DNA from: Pseudomonadota bacterium | Lineage (GTDB): Bacteria > Pseudomonadota > Gammaproteobacteria > Burkholderiales > Methylophilaceae | DNA length: 64,000 nt | Direction: 5' to 3' | NCBI GenBank assembly: GCA_029782295.1 | Contig: JAKOVB010000174.1 | Location: forward strand, 1-64,000 | Shown here: piece by piece, positions 42,902-51,344 of the stretch | Layout: every line of letters starts with the position of its first letter | Position numbering within the stretch: the stretch's first letter is position 1 | Notes under the pieces: model-generated | What the model saw: the letters and a program-made list of their open reading frames with translations, nothing else | The model's database searches: none | What the model was told of the DNA's origin: nothing | Position numbers and translations under genes: made by a program

Positions 42902-42902
42902 A

Positions 42903-43529
42903 TCATGTCCCCCGGAGGTCCGCGAGAACCTCACCGGCCGTTCTGCCAAAAACCGACTCCACTGCTTCTCGAAAGGCCACTCTGGCGCGCGCCAGCAGCG
43001 ATTGGGTCGCAATATGTCCAACGCCGAGCCGCTCGCCGATTTCCTGCACGCTGCAGCCTTCGATGTATTTCCACTCCAGGACATCGCCGTAACGGTGTGG
43101 CAGCCGATCCAGCACCGACTGGACGATCCTGCGAGCCGCTTGGGCTTCATACGCATGTTCGGGTCGGCTTTCGTCGCCAGCCTCGATGAACTCCATGGCG
43201 GAGCGCAGTTCCGGGTTGTCTTCGATCAGCACGACGTTGTCGGCATGCCGATGGTTAGCGCGCAGGTAGTCGACGACCTGACGGCGGCAAATCTGGCACA
43301 GCCAGGTGAACAGCGCCGCTTCGCCGCGAAAGCTGGCGAGACTGCGGACGGCACGGACTAAAGTGGCTTGCACAACATCTTTGACGGCTTCTTCATCCTT
43401 TCCCAATCGCGGCATGGCAAAACGATACAGGCGCGGGAAATAGATATCGAAGAACGAACGGAATGCAGCCTCGTTGCCCGCCAGCATCGCGCGAATCAGT
43501 TCGCGGTCGTCCTTGAATTCGGTATTCAT
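42903..43529 (-). CDS. ECF sigma factor
   Basis: Protein of 208 aa with sigma region 2 (MLAGNEAAFRSFFDIYFPRL through GEAALFTWLCQICRRQVVDY) and region 4 (VLDRLPHRYGDVLEWKYIEG, SVQEIGERLGVG). The ATG at 43529 overlaps the eptA stop codon (TAATG). Together with FecR and the STN receptor it forms a cell-surface signalling unit. Its target promoters cannot be identified, but the shared transcript with eptA suggests that eptA is among them. Confidence 0.9.
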   Translation of the reverse strand: MNTEFKDDRELIRAMLAGNEAAFRSFFDIYFPRLYRFAMPRLGKDEEAVKDVVQATLVRAVRSLASFRGEAALFTWLCQICRRQVVDYLRANHRHADNVVLIEDNPELRSAMEFIEAGDESRPEHAYEAQAARRIVQSVLDRLPHRYGDVLEWKYIEGCSVQEIGERLGVGHIATQSLLARARVAFREAVESVFGRTAGEVLADLRGT

Positions 43530-45241
43530 TACCTGCGGCACTCCTTGAGGATGTCGAGCTTCTCATCGTAGAGCGAATTCCGAACGCCGGCCGCTCCGAG
43601 GAGCGTGTGATAAGAATTGTCGTGGCTGCGCGGCTGTTGAGCTGAATTGCGTAAGCATTCGAGATTCAATCGCGTGCGCTGTGCGTATCCCGCCGAAGTC
43701 CAGACCATCAGCGGCACTTCCTTTTGCGCGCGCGGCGCAATGGCATAGGGCATGCCGTGCAGGTAAATGCCTTGCTCGCCGAGGGGTTCGCCATGATCGG
43801 ACACGTAGATCAACAGGCTGTCCAGCCGATCCTGAGCCGCGCGCAGCGCCTCGATCTGCCGCGATAAGACGTAGTCCGTGTAGGCGATGGTATTGTCGTA
43901 GCTGTTGGCGATTTGCTCTTGCGTGCAACTGTGCAGCGAGCTGGACGCGCAGGCGGGCTTGAAGATCTCGAATTGCGGCGGATATCGCTCCGAGTAGGCG
44001 GGACCGTGGCTGCCGATCTGATGGAACACGATCACGGTATCGCGATCGATCTTGCCGAGCTTGTCTGCAAGATCCTTCAGCATGATTTCGTCGTAACAAT
44101 ATCCATTGGGACAAAGATCGCGGTTCTCGTCCGACGGCGTGTAGTCGATATGCTGGACTCGGGCGCACACCCCTTTGCAGCCGGCATTGTTGTCGCGCCA
44201 CTCCACCTGAAAGCCGCCCTTGGTCAGCACATCGAGCGCATTGGTATAGCCGCGCTCCTTATCGACATCGAACTCGGACCGGGAGAACTGGGAAAACAGG
44301 CAAGGCAGTGAGACCGCCGTGGCGGTTCCGCACGATGACACTTTGCCGAAATAGACAAGGCTCTCCTGCTTCGACAGGCGCGGATTGGTCGCTCGGGCAT
44401 AGCCGCCGAGCTGGAAGTTCGCCGCGCGCGCGGTCTCGCCGACGACGACGAACAACACCATCGGTTTGCCGCTGGCCGCCGCCATCCGCGTGACAGGACC
44501 GCCAGTGTCCACGAGCGCCACGCTTGCACGCGCCCCTTTCCATCGACTTACGCCTAAGCGCGTGGCGCTCGCCACGGGCATTACGGGCACCAGAGCGTAG
44601 CGGATGGGCTTGTGCTCACGCAGGAAAACGGCGTAATTCGACGATGCGGTTAGCATCCCGAGGAACGACACCGTCAGCGCGCAAACAATGAACGCCACGC
44701 GTTGACGCAGCCGCGCTTTCCAGGTGATCTTGGGCAGGTCGACCCGCCAAACGAGCAGCGCTGGGAGGACGCCCAGAACAAACACCTGCAGCAGAAGTTT
44801 TGGAGTGATGAGGCCGCCGACTTCGGCCATGTCTGTCTGCATCACGTTGCGCAGCATGTCCTTGTCGAGAAGCGTCCCGTAGGCGCTGGCGAAATAGGAT
44901 CCGATAGCGGCGACGATAAATAGGACGCTGGCCAAGATTCGCAGGATTCGACGTGTCGGCGCGAGTAGCAGCAGGATCGCCTGGAGCGTCAACAGCAGAA
45001 TGGCGAGTGATCCTAAGAACAGGACCGCGCGCATCGAGGGAAACCACATGGCCTCGAAGGTGCGTTGCCAGAAGGCTGTGTTGTACACGACCAGCCAAAA
45101 GGCGGAGATCGCCAGGGCGAACACCAGCTCCGAACGGCATTGAATACGCCGCCACAGGACCTGGTGCAAAACCCACGGGACGGATTGCCCCGGCACTAGA
45201 TCGGGGGCTTTCCGTGGCAGCGGTGTGGCGTCTACTTGCAT
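43529..45241 (-). CDS. eptA: Lipid A phosphoethanolamine transferase (EptA/MCR-like)
   Basis: Inner-membrane enzyme of 570 aa that adds phosphoethanolamine to lipid A, lowering the negative surface charge and susceptibility to cationic peptides. Five N-terminal membrane segments precede a periplasmic sulfatase-type domain. Active-site parts: VVVGETARAANFQLGGYAR (Glu 269), SCGTATAVSLPCLFS (catalytic Thr 306), and YVSDHGEPLGEQGIYLHG (Zn ligands). Several Cys pairs expected in the family are present (CKGVCA, CPNGYC). It lies 43 bp downstream of the Omp85-like gene and its stop overlaps the ECF sigma start, so it is co-transcribed with a signalling module, an unusual arrangement. Confidence 0.93.
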   Translation of the reverse strand: MQVDATPLPRKAPDLVPGQSVPWVLHQVLWRRIQCRSELVFALAISAFWLVVYNTAFWQRTFEAMWFPSMRAVLFLGSLAILLLTLQAILLLLAPTRRILRILASVLFIVAAIGSYFASAYGTLLDKDMLRNVMQTDMAEVGGLITPKLLLQVFVLGVLPALLVWRVDLPKITWKARLRQRVAFIVCALTVSFLGMLTASSNYAVFLREHKPIRYALVPVMPVASATRLGVSRWKGARASVALVDTGGPVTRMAAASGKPMVLFVVVGETARAANFQLGGYARATNPRLSKQESLVYFGKVSSCGTATAVSLPCLFSQFSRSEFDVDKERGYTNALDVLTKGGFQVEWRDNNAGCKGVCARVQHIDYTPSDENRDLCPNGYCYDEIMLKDLADKLGKIDRDTVIVFHQIGSHGPAYSERYPPQFEIFKPACASSSLHSCTQEQIANSYDNTIAYTDYVLSRQIEALRAAQDRLDSLLIYVSDHGEPLGEQGIYLHGMPYAIAPRAQKEVPLMVWTSAGYAQRTRLNLECLRNSAQQPRSHDNSYHTLLGAAGVRNSLYDEKLDILKECRR

Positions 45242-45284
45242 CCTTGTTAGACGGACCTATCGGGTCAAATCAATCGGTTTCGGT

Positions 45285-46967
45285 TCAAAAGGTTCTGCGG
45301 GTCTCGATCAGAAACTGCATACGGTCGATCGTGGAGTCGCCGTCCAGGGGGAAGGCCAGGTCGAGATGAATGACATTTCCCAGCGCCGAGCGGCTGTTCC
45401 CGAGGCGCAATCCGACCCCAACATCCTTGAGCATGCCCTTGGAAGCGGTGCCGACAGGCGCCGTGCCCCACGCCTGGCCAGCGTCGAAAAAGACCGCGCC
45501 GCCGACATTGGCGAGCCGGAACGGATACCAGTTAGAGAACAGGCGCTGCTCGATCGTGAAAAGCCATCGGCCCTCACCGCCCTGATAACGCAGGGGGTAG
45601 CCGCGCAGACCGCTATCGCCGCCGAGGGTTAACGGTTTATCGGCGTCCAGATCGGAACCGATGTCGGTGGAGAGGCCCAGATACAGCAGACGCCTCGACG
45701 ATTGTTTCCAGTAATAGCGGGTCGCGAAGCTGGCGAGCGCGTTGGTGAGAGAGCCGCTCTCCAAGCGTCCGCCCAGCGATGAGTCGAGCATCAGCGATTG
45801 ATGTGAGCCGATATCGAAGCCTTTGCCGAGCGCGGCCGCCATCACTACAGCGCTGCGATCCGCGCCAAAGGTTGGTGACGCAAACCCCAGCTTGACGCTG
45901 GCGCGCCATCCCAATGGCACGTCTTCTGTTCGTTCGATCTGATCGCGGTTGCGGGCGGTTCGATAGTCGTCTTGCAACAGCTCAAACCCCAGCCAGGGAT
46001 ATTGCAGCTTTCTGTTGGACGGAACAAAAGTTGAGATCAGTGGATCTGGAAGCGCGCTGAACTGCGAATCGTCGACGGTGAACCCGGCACTCCAGCGCCG
46101 CACCCACCCGTTGGAAAGTCCGCGTGAAAAGCCGAGGTATGTGGAGAATGCCTTCTCGCGAACCCGATATTGATCGGCGATTTCACCCAGGTTGTAGAGC
46201 GCATCCACGCGCCGATCGTTCTTGAGATCGATGCCGCCGGCCCAACGGGTGTCCAGCGAGAAAAACGGGTGCTCCAGCGTGAATTCCTGGGTCTTGCCGT
46301 CGCTGTTGTCCGAATACTGTGCGTCCATGCCCCACCAGCTGCCCCAGAGTTGAGGATCGGCAAACCGGAAAATCGTCGAATCCCGATCGACCTCGGATTT
46401 GCGTCCCACTCTCAACTGTTCGCCGCGGCCCAGGAGATTCAGCTCCTCGACCTTGAAACCCGAAGTCGTCTTGCCTCCAGCACGCCCGACGTTGAAGCCT
46501 GGATTTAGGGTCCAGACATCCCGGGTCACGACCTCAATATCGACCAGGCCATCGTGATAAGCAATAGGGCGTATCCAGGCGTCGTTGAGATAGCGGGTGT
46601 TGCGCAAAATCCGCTCGGATTCCTGCAAAAGGCGGCCCTTATAGGGGTCGCCGTCGCGAAACAAGAGCTGGGAGGCGATGGTTTGCTGCCGGGTGCGGAT
46701 GTGCAGGCGGTTGGCGAGGCGAAACAGCCTCGTGTCGTCGGCCGGCTGGGTGGTGTCGAAAATGGCGCGGGGGTCGATGATGATCTTGCCGATCCGGGCC
46801 TGGGCAGCCTCCAACTGTGCATCCGAGGGCAGGTCGGTGGGGCGCGGCAGGTCCTCCCGCTGGGCCCGCGACCCGATGCTGGGCAGCACGTTGCCGGCGC
46901 CGTCCGCAAAACAGAGGCGACCGGCAGCCAGTAGAACCATTGCGAACAGGGGGGCGCGGGCATCCAT
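45285..46967 (-). CDS. Omp85/BamA-TamA-like outer-membrane protein
   Basis: Protein of 560 aa, start chosen at MDARAPLFAMVLLAAG (46967), a signal peptide. A POTRA-like region (SQLLFRDGDPYKGRLLQESE, LRNTRYLNDAWIRP) is followed by a barrel with the Omp85 C-terminal pattern (GGDSGLRGYPLRYQGGEGRW, FFDAGQAWG). Such proteins insert outer-membrane proteins or move lipids across the outer membrane. It is the first gene of the minus-strand run leading into eptA. The much longer frame upstream (to 47513) is the antisense of the PAP2 gene. Confidence 0.82.
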   Translation of the reverse strand: MDARAPLFAMVLLAAGRLCFADGAGNVLPSIGSRAQREDLPRPTDLPSDAQLEAAQARIGKIIIDPRAIFDTTQPADDTRLFRLANRLHIRTRQQTIASQLLFRDGDPYKGRLLQESERILRNTRYLNDAWIRPIAYHDGLVDIEVVTRDVWTLNPGFNVGRAGGKTTSGFKVEELNLLGRGEQLRVGRKSEVDRDSTIFRFADPQLWGSWWGMDAQYSDNSDGKTQEFTLEHPFFSLDTRWAGGIDLKNDRRVDALYNLGEIADQYRVREKAFSTYLGFSRGLSNGWVRRWSAGFTVDDSQFSALPDPLISTFVPSNRKLQYPWLGFELLQDDYRTARNRDQIERTEDVPLGWRASVKLGFASPTFGADRSAVVMAAALGKGFDIGSHQSLMLDSSLGGRLESGSLTNALASFATRYYWKQSSRRLLYLGLSTDIGSDLDADKPLTLGGDSGLRGYPLRYQGGEGRWLFTIEQRLFSNWYPFRLANVGGAVFFDAGQAWGTAPVGTASKGMLKDVGVGLRLGNSRSALGNVIHLDLAFPLDGDSTIDRMQFLIETRRTF

Positions 46968-47103
46968 TCGGGTTGGACGGAGCAGCCCATCACAATCAAT
47001 CGCAACCCCCGTTGCACCAAAAATGCCGACTGAATCACGGTGGATTATCGGGCCGCCCAACGTCTGACTCCGCAAGACGGAATGCGGAAGCGGAGTGCCC
47101 ACA

Positions 47104-47760
47104 ATGATCAGAGTAATGGTTGCGGCTCTTGGATTGGCGTTTGTGGCCAACGTCAGCGCCCAGACTGCGATGACGGAGGAGCAGCGGGAAGTGGGCAGGG
47201 CCGGAGATACTCTGCAGTATGTGATTCCCGTCGCGGCGCTGGCGATGACGTTTCTACTGGATCGTGAAGATGGGCGGCCGGGCTTCCTCGGACTCAATTT
47301 AGACGGCGATGATTTCCTGCATCTGAACGACTCACCGCGCCACGATCTGGCCTTGGCGTTGGGCCGCTCGTTTGTCATCACGCAAGGGCTGAAGTTCGCG
47401 GTAAACGAAAAACGTCCCAATGGTGGTAACCATTCCTTCCCGTCGGGGCATACATCGTTCGCCTTTACTGGCGCCGAATTTATTCGGAAAGAATATGGCT
47501 GGAAGTGGGGCATCCCTGCTTACCTTCTAGCGGGCTATGTTGGCTATTCCCGCGTAGAGTCGAATGCGCATTACACCCACGACGTGCTTGCGGGCGCCCT
47601 CATCGGGATCTTGTCCAATCATGACTTTGGCGAGATGAAAACCCGCTACGGAAGTCTTTCGTTCTCGCCTGGATTGATGTCGAACGACCATAGCCCCTTA
47701 CTCGATCTCCCGGCGCAAAGCACTCCTACGTTCGGAGTGAGTTTCAGACTTCGGTTCTGA
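47104..47760 (+). CDS. PAP2-family phosphatase with signal peptide
   Basis: Protein of 218 aa starting MIRVMVAALGLAFVANVSAQ, a cleavable signal. The three PAP2 motifs are complete: KFAVNEKRPNGGN, SFPSGHTSFAF, and SRVESNAHYTHDVLAG. A GTG at 47095 is an alternative start. It is divergent from the Omp85-eptA cluster. It probably dephosphorylates a lipid phosphate at the periplasmic face. Its 3' end overlaps the cytochrome b561 gene by 63 bp on the other strand. Confidence 0.88.
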   Translation: MIRVMVAALGLAFVANVSAQTAMTEEQREVGRAGDTLQYVIPVAALAMTFLLDREDGRPGFLGLNLDGDDFLHLNDSPRHDLALALGRSFVITQGLKFAVNEKRPNGGNHSFPSGHTSFAFTGAEFIRKEYGWKWGIPAYLLAGYVGYSRVESNAHYTHDVLAGALIGILSNHDFGEMKTRYGSLSFSPGLMSNDHSPLLDLPAQSTPTFGVSFRLRF

Positions 47761-48306
47761 TGGCGGACCTAGTGAGGCATCGACGTACTTGCTGCCGGTG
47801 ATCATGCTGAAGATCAGGTTCTGCCGCTCCAGAATGCTCGTCAAGATGCCTCCGGTTAGGTGAACAATCACACATACCAGGAGCGCATCGGCCAGCCAGG
47901 CATGCAGGTCCAGGGGCCAGTCCTCGCCCCAGAAACGATCCGTTTGGGAAATCCAACCGGAAAGCGCCAATAGCAGCACTAACGACCAGAGCACCACCGC
48001 CATTGCTGTACCGAAGGGATTGTGGCCCGCAGTGCGCGTCACACGCCCTGTCCGTATCTCGCGCCAATGCGAAAGCATCCCTCGCGGCGATGGCCAGGAC
48101 AGCCGAGCTGGGCCGGAGCGATAGATCAGACCGTAAAACAACCGCAGAGCAACCGCGGTGGCCGCCACGTAGCCCGCCCAGCGATGCAGATCATCTCTCG
48201 ATTCCTCGAAGAGATTGAAAATGACGATAGCCGCGATGCTCCAATGGGCGATGCGCACCGGGCGCGTCCACACCCGCACACGCATCGCCGGCAGCGCCGC
48301 GGTCAC
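47698..48306 (-). CDS. Cytochrome b561-type membrane electron carrier
   Basis: Protein of 202 aa with four predicted membrane segments and paired heme His: RIAHWSIAAIVIFN, DLHRWAGYVAATAVALRLFY, LDLHAWLADALLVCVIVHL. This is the cytochrome b561 fold with di-heme b. A GTG at 48306 or ATG at 48285 could start it. It lies 4 bp after the PepSY gene, a common pairing in iron reduction and uptake. The C-terminal tail after VDASLGPP is polar and overlaps the PAP2 gene. Confidence 0.87.
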   Translation of the reverse strand: MTAALPAMRVRVWTRPVRIAHWSIAAIVIFNLFEESRDDLHRWAGYVAATAVALRLFYGLIYRSGPARLSWPSPRGMLSHWREIRTGRVTRTAGHNPFGTAMAVVLWSLVLLLALSGWISQTDRFWGEDWPLDLHAWLADALLVCVIVHLTGGILTSILERQNLIFSMITGSKYVDASLGPPSEPKSETHSERRSALRREIE

Positions 48307-48310
48307 GAGA

Positions 48311-48577
48311 TCAGCCTTTGATTTCTGACTTCACGACGACCAGCGTTTTGGTGTCGAAGTAGATCTCGGCCTTTTTCCCTTCTTTGGTGAAGCCATAGAT
48401 TTCATAGCAGTTGCCCGACACCTTGAACTTCTTGATCTTGTAACCCTCAGCCTCGAACTTCGCGCGCGCCTGCGCTTCGGTCTTCCATTCCGACTTCGGA
48501 TGCGCCTCGCATTTGGCGTCCGCCAGGGCGAGGGTCGGAACCAACAACGCCGCCGAGGCGGCCAGAATCTTAATCAT
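48311..48577 (-). CDS. Small periplasmic PepSY-domain protein
   Basis: Protein of 88 aa with a signal peptide (MIKILAASAALLVPTLALAD) and a PepSY domain (EAQARAKFEAEGYKIKKFKV, EIYGFTKEGKKAEIYFDTKT). Two Cys (AKCEAHP, GNCYEIYG) could form a disulfide. PepSY proteins often accompany cytochrome b561 in reductase modules. Its start overlaps the Fur-like gene by 8 bp. Confidence 0.85.
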   Translation of the reverse strand: MIKILAASAALLVPTLALADAKCEAHPKSEWKTEAQARAKFEAEGYKIKKFKVSGNCYEIYGFTKEGKKAEIYFDTKTLVVVKSEIKG

Positions 48578-48899
48578 TGAAATCTCCTTCGGTAGGTTCT
48601 GCGTATTTGTAGTAGGTTTGCCGTCGCGCGCCGCCCCGTCGTCGCAGGGCCTCGCGCATCTGGATAGTGTGCTTGTCGGCGCCAGTGACGAGCGAGAATT
48701 GCGCTCGCTTGCCGGGCTCTTTCACGCGGGTGATCAGATTGGTTTTCTCGAACTCTTGCAACGCGTGCTGGATCGTGGACATCGGTGCATGTTTTTGCGC
48801 CGTGTACAGCGCCTTGTATACGCTGCCGATGTCAAACCGCGCGCCGTCTGCAAAGCCAGTTTCGAGAAATTGAAAGATTTTGGCCCGCGTGTAGGTCAT
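48570..48899 (-). CDS. Winged-helix protein resembling the Fur N-terminal domain
   Basis: Protein of 109 aa. Residues 1-70 follow the Fur DNA-binding fold (TRAKIFQFLETG, SVYKALYTAQKHAPMSTIQH, LQEFEKTNLITRVKEPGKRAQFSLV). The Fur metal sites (HHH/CxxC) and dimerization domain are absent; instead there is a short basic tail. It could be a stand-alone, metal-independent regulator. It is followed by PepSY and cytochrome b561 in one transcript, 100 bp after the siderophore receptor gene. Confidence 0.65.
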   Translation of the reverse strand: MTYTRAKIFQFLETGFADGARFDIGSVYKALYTAQKHAPMSTIQHALQEFEKTNLITRVKEPGKRAQFSLVTGADKHTIQMREALRRRGGARRQTYYKYAEPTEGDFND

Positions 48900-48999
48900 C
48901 TCCAGGCTCCTAATGACTCGACCGGGTGGGCGTTGCGCACCGGTATGAAACCGGTGCGCAACGTCACAGGGGATCCGGCATCACCCTTCGATATCGGCT

Positions 49000-51219
49000 T
49001 TAGAACTGTGCAGTTACCACCACACGCGCGGCCCGCGGCGAGCCGGGCGTGACGTTGGTGTTGCTATTGGCAAACTGGAAGTATTCCTTGTCCAGCAGGT
49101 TCTCAACATTGAGTTGAGCATGCCAACGCTCGTTCATCGCGAAATACACCGCGCCGTCCACGCGCGTGAAGCTCGGCAGTGTGACGTTTGTGGCGCCGGC
49201 AGACAGATTCTCGGTCGCCGCGAAAATCTCAGCGCGGTTCACGATCCCTAAACCAAATCCCCAACAGCTCGACAGATCGTAGCGATTCCACAGAGAGAAG
49301 TTGGTCTTGGGCACTCCCGACAGGCGCGAACCCTGAAGTACGGTTCCCGACTGATTGCTGCTGATTTCGGCGTCCTGGTAAGTCGCGGCGGCCAAGATGC
49401 TCCACTTGTCGGTCACGTTGCCTGCAAGCCCAAGCTCGATACCTTTGTTCTCCTGCCCATCGACGAGCATGAGCGTGCCAGCCGGCGGACCACCCGGGGT
49501 TCCCGCCGTGGGATCGGCGACCGCAACATTGACGCGCTCGAGCTTGAACAGCGCAGCGGTGAAGGCAAGATTCTCCGTCGCATCCCACTTCAAGCCCACT
49601 TCGTAGTTGGTGAACTCTTCTGGATCGAGGGCGGAATTGGTGGCTGACAGGGATGCTAGCTGATCTCCCGCGCGCGGCTGATACGTGAGCGTGTATGAGG
49701 TGTAGAGAGACAGCGCTTCAGCAGGCTTGTAGACCAGCGCCAACCGCGGCGACAGCAGATTGTCCTTGGAACTGAAGTCCTGCGCAGTGCGGTTGTTGCG
49801 CAGATCGACCTTAAAGCTGTCATAGCGCAAGCCCGCGACCACGGTGAACTGCGGGTTGAACGCAATTTCGTCCTGCAGATACAGCGCGGCAATCTTCGCC
49901 GTGCCGCTGTTGTCTGCGTCCGTCCCATTCTGCCGCCAGCTCAATGGGAACGTCGTGCGCGGATTGGTCACCAGCGCATTAACGATAGTGGTGCCCACTG
50001 TCACGGAATCGAAGAAACCGGTGCTGCGGAAGTTGTCCGTCTCCTGGCGGCCGAGTTCGAGGCCAGTGAGGAACTTATGAGTAACAGCCCCGGAGTTCAC
50101 AACGAAGTTCAAATCGGTTTGATTGAACACGTTCTTGCGATCCGTGGAATTGTTATAAGCCGAAATCTGGACGATCGTGCCGGCTGCATAGGTGCCCGCC
50201 GGCAGACCCGCCGGATTGACTACCGCGCCGGTCGGATTGGTTGTCGTCGGTGCATTCACAATTCCCGGGAATACGTTCTGGTAGAACTTCTCATAGTCAC
50301 CGTAACGGGTGCGATTACGCAGCACCATGGTGTCGCTGAAGCGGTGTTCCACCATCAGGTTGGCCATTTTCACGGTGGCATGCGTAGGAGACTGAGCGGG
50401 ATCGCCAAAGAACGTACCTGCATCGGTGTCGAGCGGGCGGCCGAGATAGGAGGACACACCGCGATCCGCGACGCGCTCATCGTGGAAATACTCCACGCCG
50501 AACGTCGCACGCGTGGCATCGCTGGCGCGCCAGGTCAGCGTGGGATTCACACCGTAGCGCTTCAGTGTCACATCGTCGCGATAGCTGTCCGAGTCCTCAT
50601 ACAGGCCGTTGACTCGAAACGCCACGCTATCGGTGAATGCCTGGCCGACATCCGTGGTCACGCGTTTGTTACTGTGAGATCCGAATTGCAGCGTCATCCC
50701 GCGCACCGGATCGAAACCGGCTTCCTTGCTGACGCGATTGATGAGGCCGCCCACACCGCCGCGACCGAACAGCGCGCCGTTGGCGCCTTTCAGCACCTCC
50801 AGGCGTTCGATGTTGTACAAGTCGCGGTAATATTGAACGTCATCGCGCATGCCATCGAGGAAGAAATCTCCCGTTGACGTATTGCCGCGGATGATGGGGG
50901 TTTCCCGGTTGCCTTCGCCCTGGGCGGTGCCCACACCCGGCACGTACTGCACGGCATCGCCGATGTTCTGCACATTCAGGTCGTCCAGCGTCTGGCGCGT
51001 CAGGACGCTGATCGACTGCGGCACGTCCCTCAGCGGGGTGTCCGTCTTGGCCGTGGAGGGCGACGATTCCGCCTTATAGCCCTGGTCCTTGACCTCGGCG
51101 TTGATGCGGACGGTGGACAGGACTTGGGGCTTCTGCTCGCTGGAATCGGAGCCATAGGCCGCTGAAACCGCCAGGAGAGGCAGGCTGATCACGCCTGCCC
51201 GGAAGATCTTGCTCGACAT
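49000..51219 (-). CDS. TonB-dependent siderophore receptor (Fiu/FhuE-type)
   Basis: Outer-membrane receptor of 739 aa. The start MSSKIFRAG at 51219 follows GAGG. It has a signal peptide, a short N terminus without an STN domain, plug motifs (DVPQSISVLTRQTLDDLNVQ, NIERLEVLKGANGALFGRGG) and a barrel ending in VVVTAQF. The plug sequence matches catecholate/hydroxamate siderophore receptors. A Fur-like box (51264-51282) and tandem repeats (51299-51315) lie upstream, so both iron and a response regulator may control it. Confidence 0.9.
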   Translation of the reverse strand: MSSKIFRAGVISLPLLAVSAAYGSDSSEQKPQVLSTVRINAEVKDQGYKAESSPSTAKTDTPLRDVPQSISVLTRQTLDDLNVQNIGDAVQYVPGVGTAQGEGNRETPIIRGNTSTGDFFLDGMRDDVQYYRDLYNIERLEVLKGANGALFGRGGVGGLINRVSKEAGFDPVRGMTLQFGSHSNKRVTTDVGQAFTDSVAFRVNGLYEDSDSYRDDVTLKRYGVNPTLTWRASDATRATFGVEYFHDERVADRGVSSYLGRPLDTDAGTFFGDPAQSPTHATVKMANLMVEHRFSDTMVLRNRTRYGDYEKFYQNVFPGIVNAPTTTNPTGAVVNPAGLPAGTYAAGTIVQISAYNNSTDRKNVFNQTDLNFVVNSGAVTHKFLTGLELGRQETDNFRSTGFFDSVTVGTTIVNALVTNPRTTFPLSWRQNGTDADNSGTAKIAALYLQDEIAFNPQFTVVAGLRYDSFKVDLRNNRTAQDFSSKDNLLSPRLALVYKPAEALSLYTSYTLTYQPRAGDQLASLSATNSALDPEEFTNYEVGLKWDATENLAFTAALFKLERVNVAVADPTAGTPGGPPAGTLMLVDGQENKGIELGLAGNVTDKWSILAAATYQDAEISSNQSGTVLQGSRLSGVPKTNFSLWNRYDLSSCWGFGLGIVNRAEIFAATENLSAGATNVTLPSFTRVDGAVYFAMNERWHAQLNVENLLDKEYFQFANSNTNVTPGSPRAARVVVTAQF

Positions 51220-51263
51220 GGAAAACCTCACCTGTTGAGAAATCTAAATGCGAATGGAGTACG

Positions 51264-51282
51264 AATAAGAATGATTCGTATT
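51264..51282. promoter_or_regulatory. Fur-like box upstream of the siderophore receptor
   Basis: AATAAGAAT-G-ATTCGTATT, an interrupted palindrome with 8 of 9 matching positions in the arms, close to the Fur consensus. It lies 45 bp upstream of the receptor start. Confidence 0.65.
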
Positions 51283-51298
51283 AGATTAGCAGGCGAAG

Positions 51299-51315
51299 TG
51301 TCGGGAAAATGTCGG
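51299..51315. promoter_or_regulatory. Direct repeat TGTCGG-N5-TGTCGG
   Basis: TGTCGG at 51299-51304 and at 51310-51315, 11 bp apart. The same arrangement precedes the response regulator gene at 54278 (CGTCGG at 54250, TGTCGG at 54261), and the flanking 50 bp also look alike. A likely OmpR-type binding site. Confidence 0.55.
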
Positions 51316-51344
51316 GGTTTTGATCTAAACCCCGAAGAATTTTC

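Noticed and set aside
46968-47513. Upstream extension of the Omp85-like frame
   Set aside because: It is antisense to the PAP2 gene with all its motifs; the signal-peptide start at 46967 is preferred.
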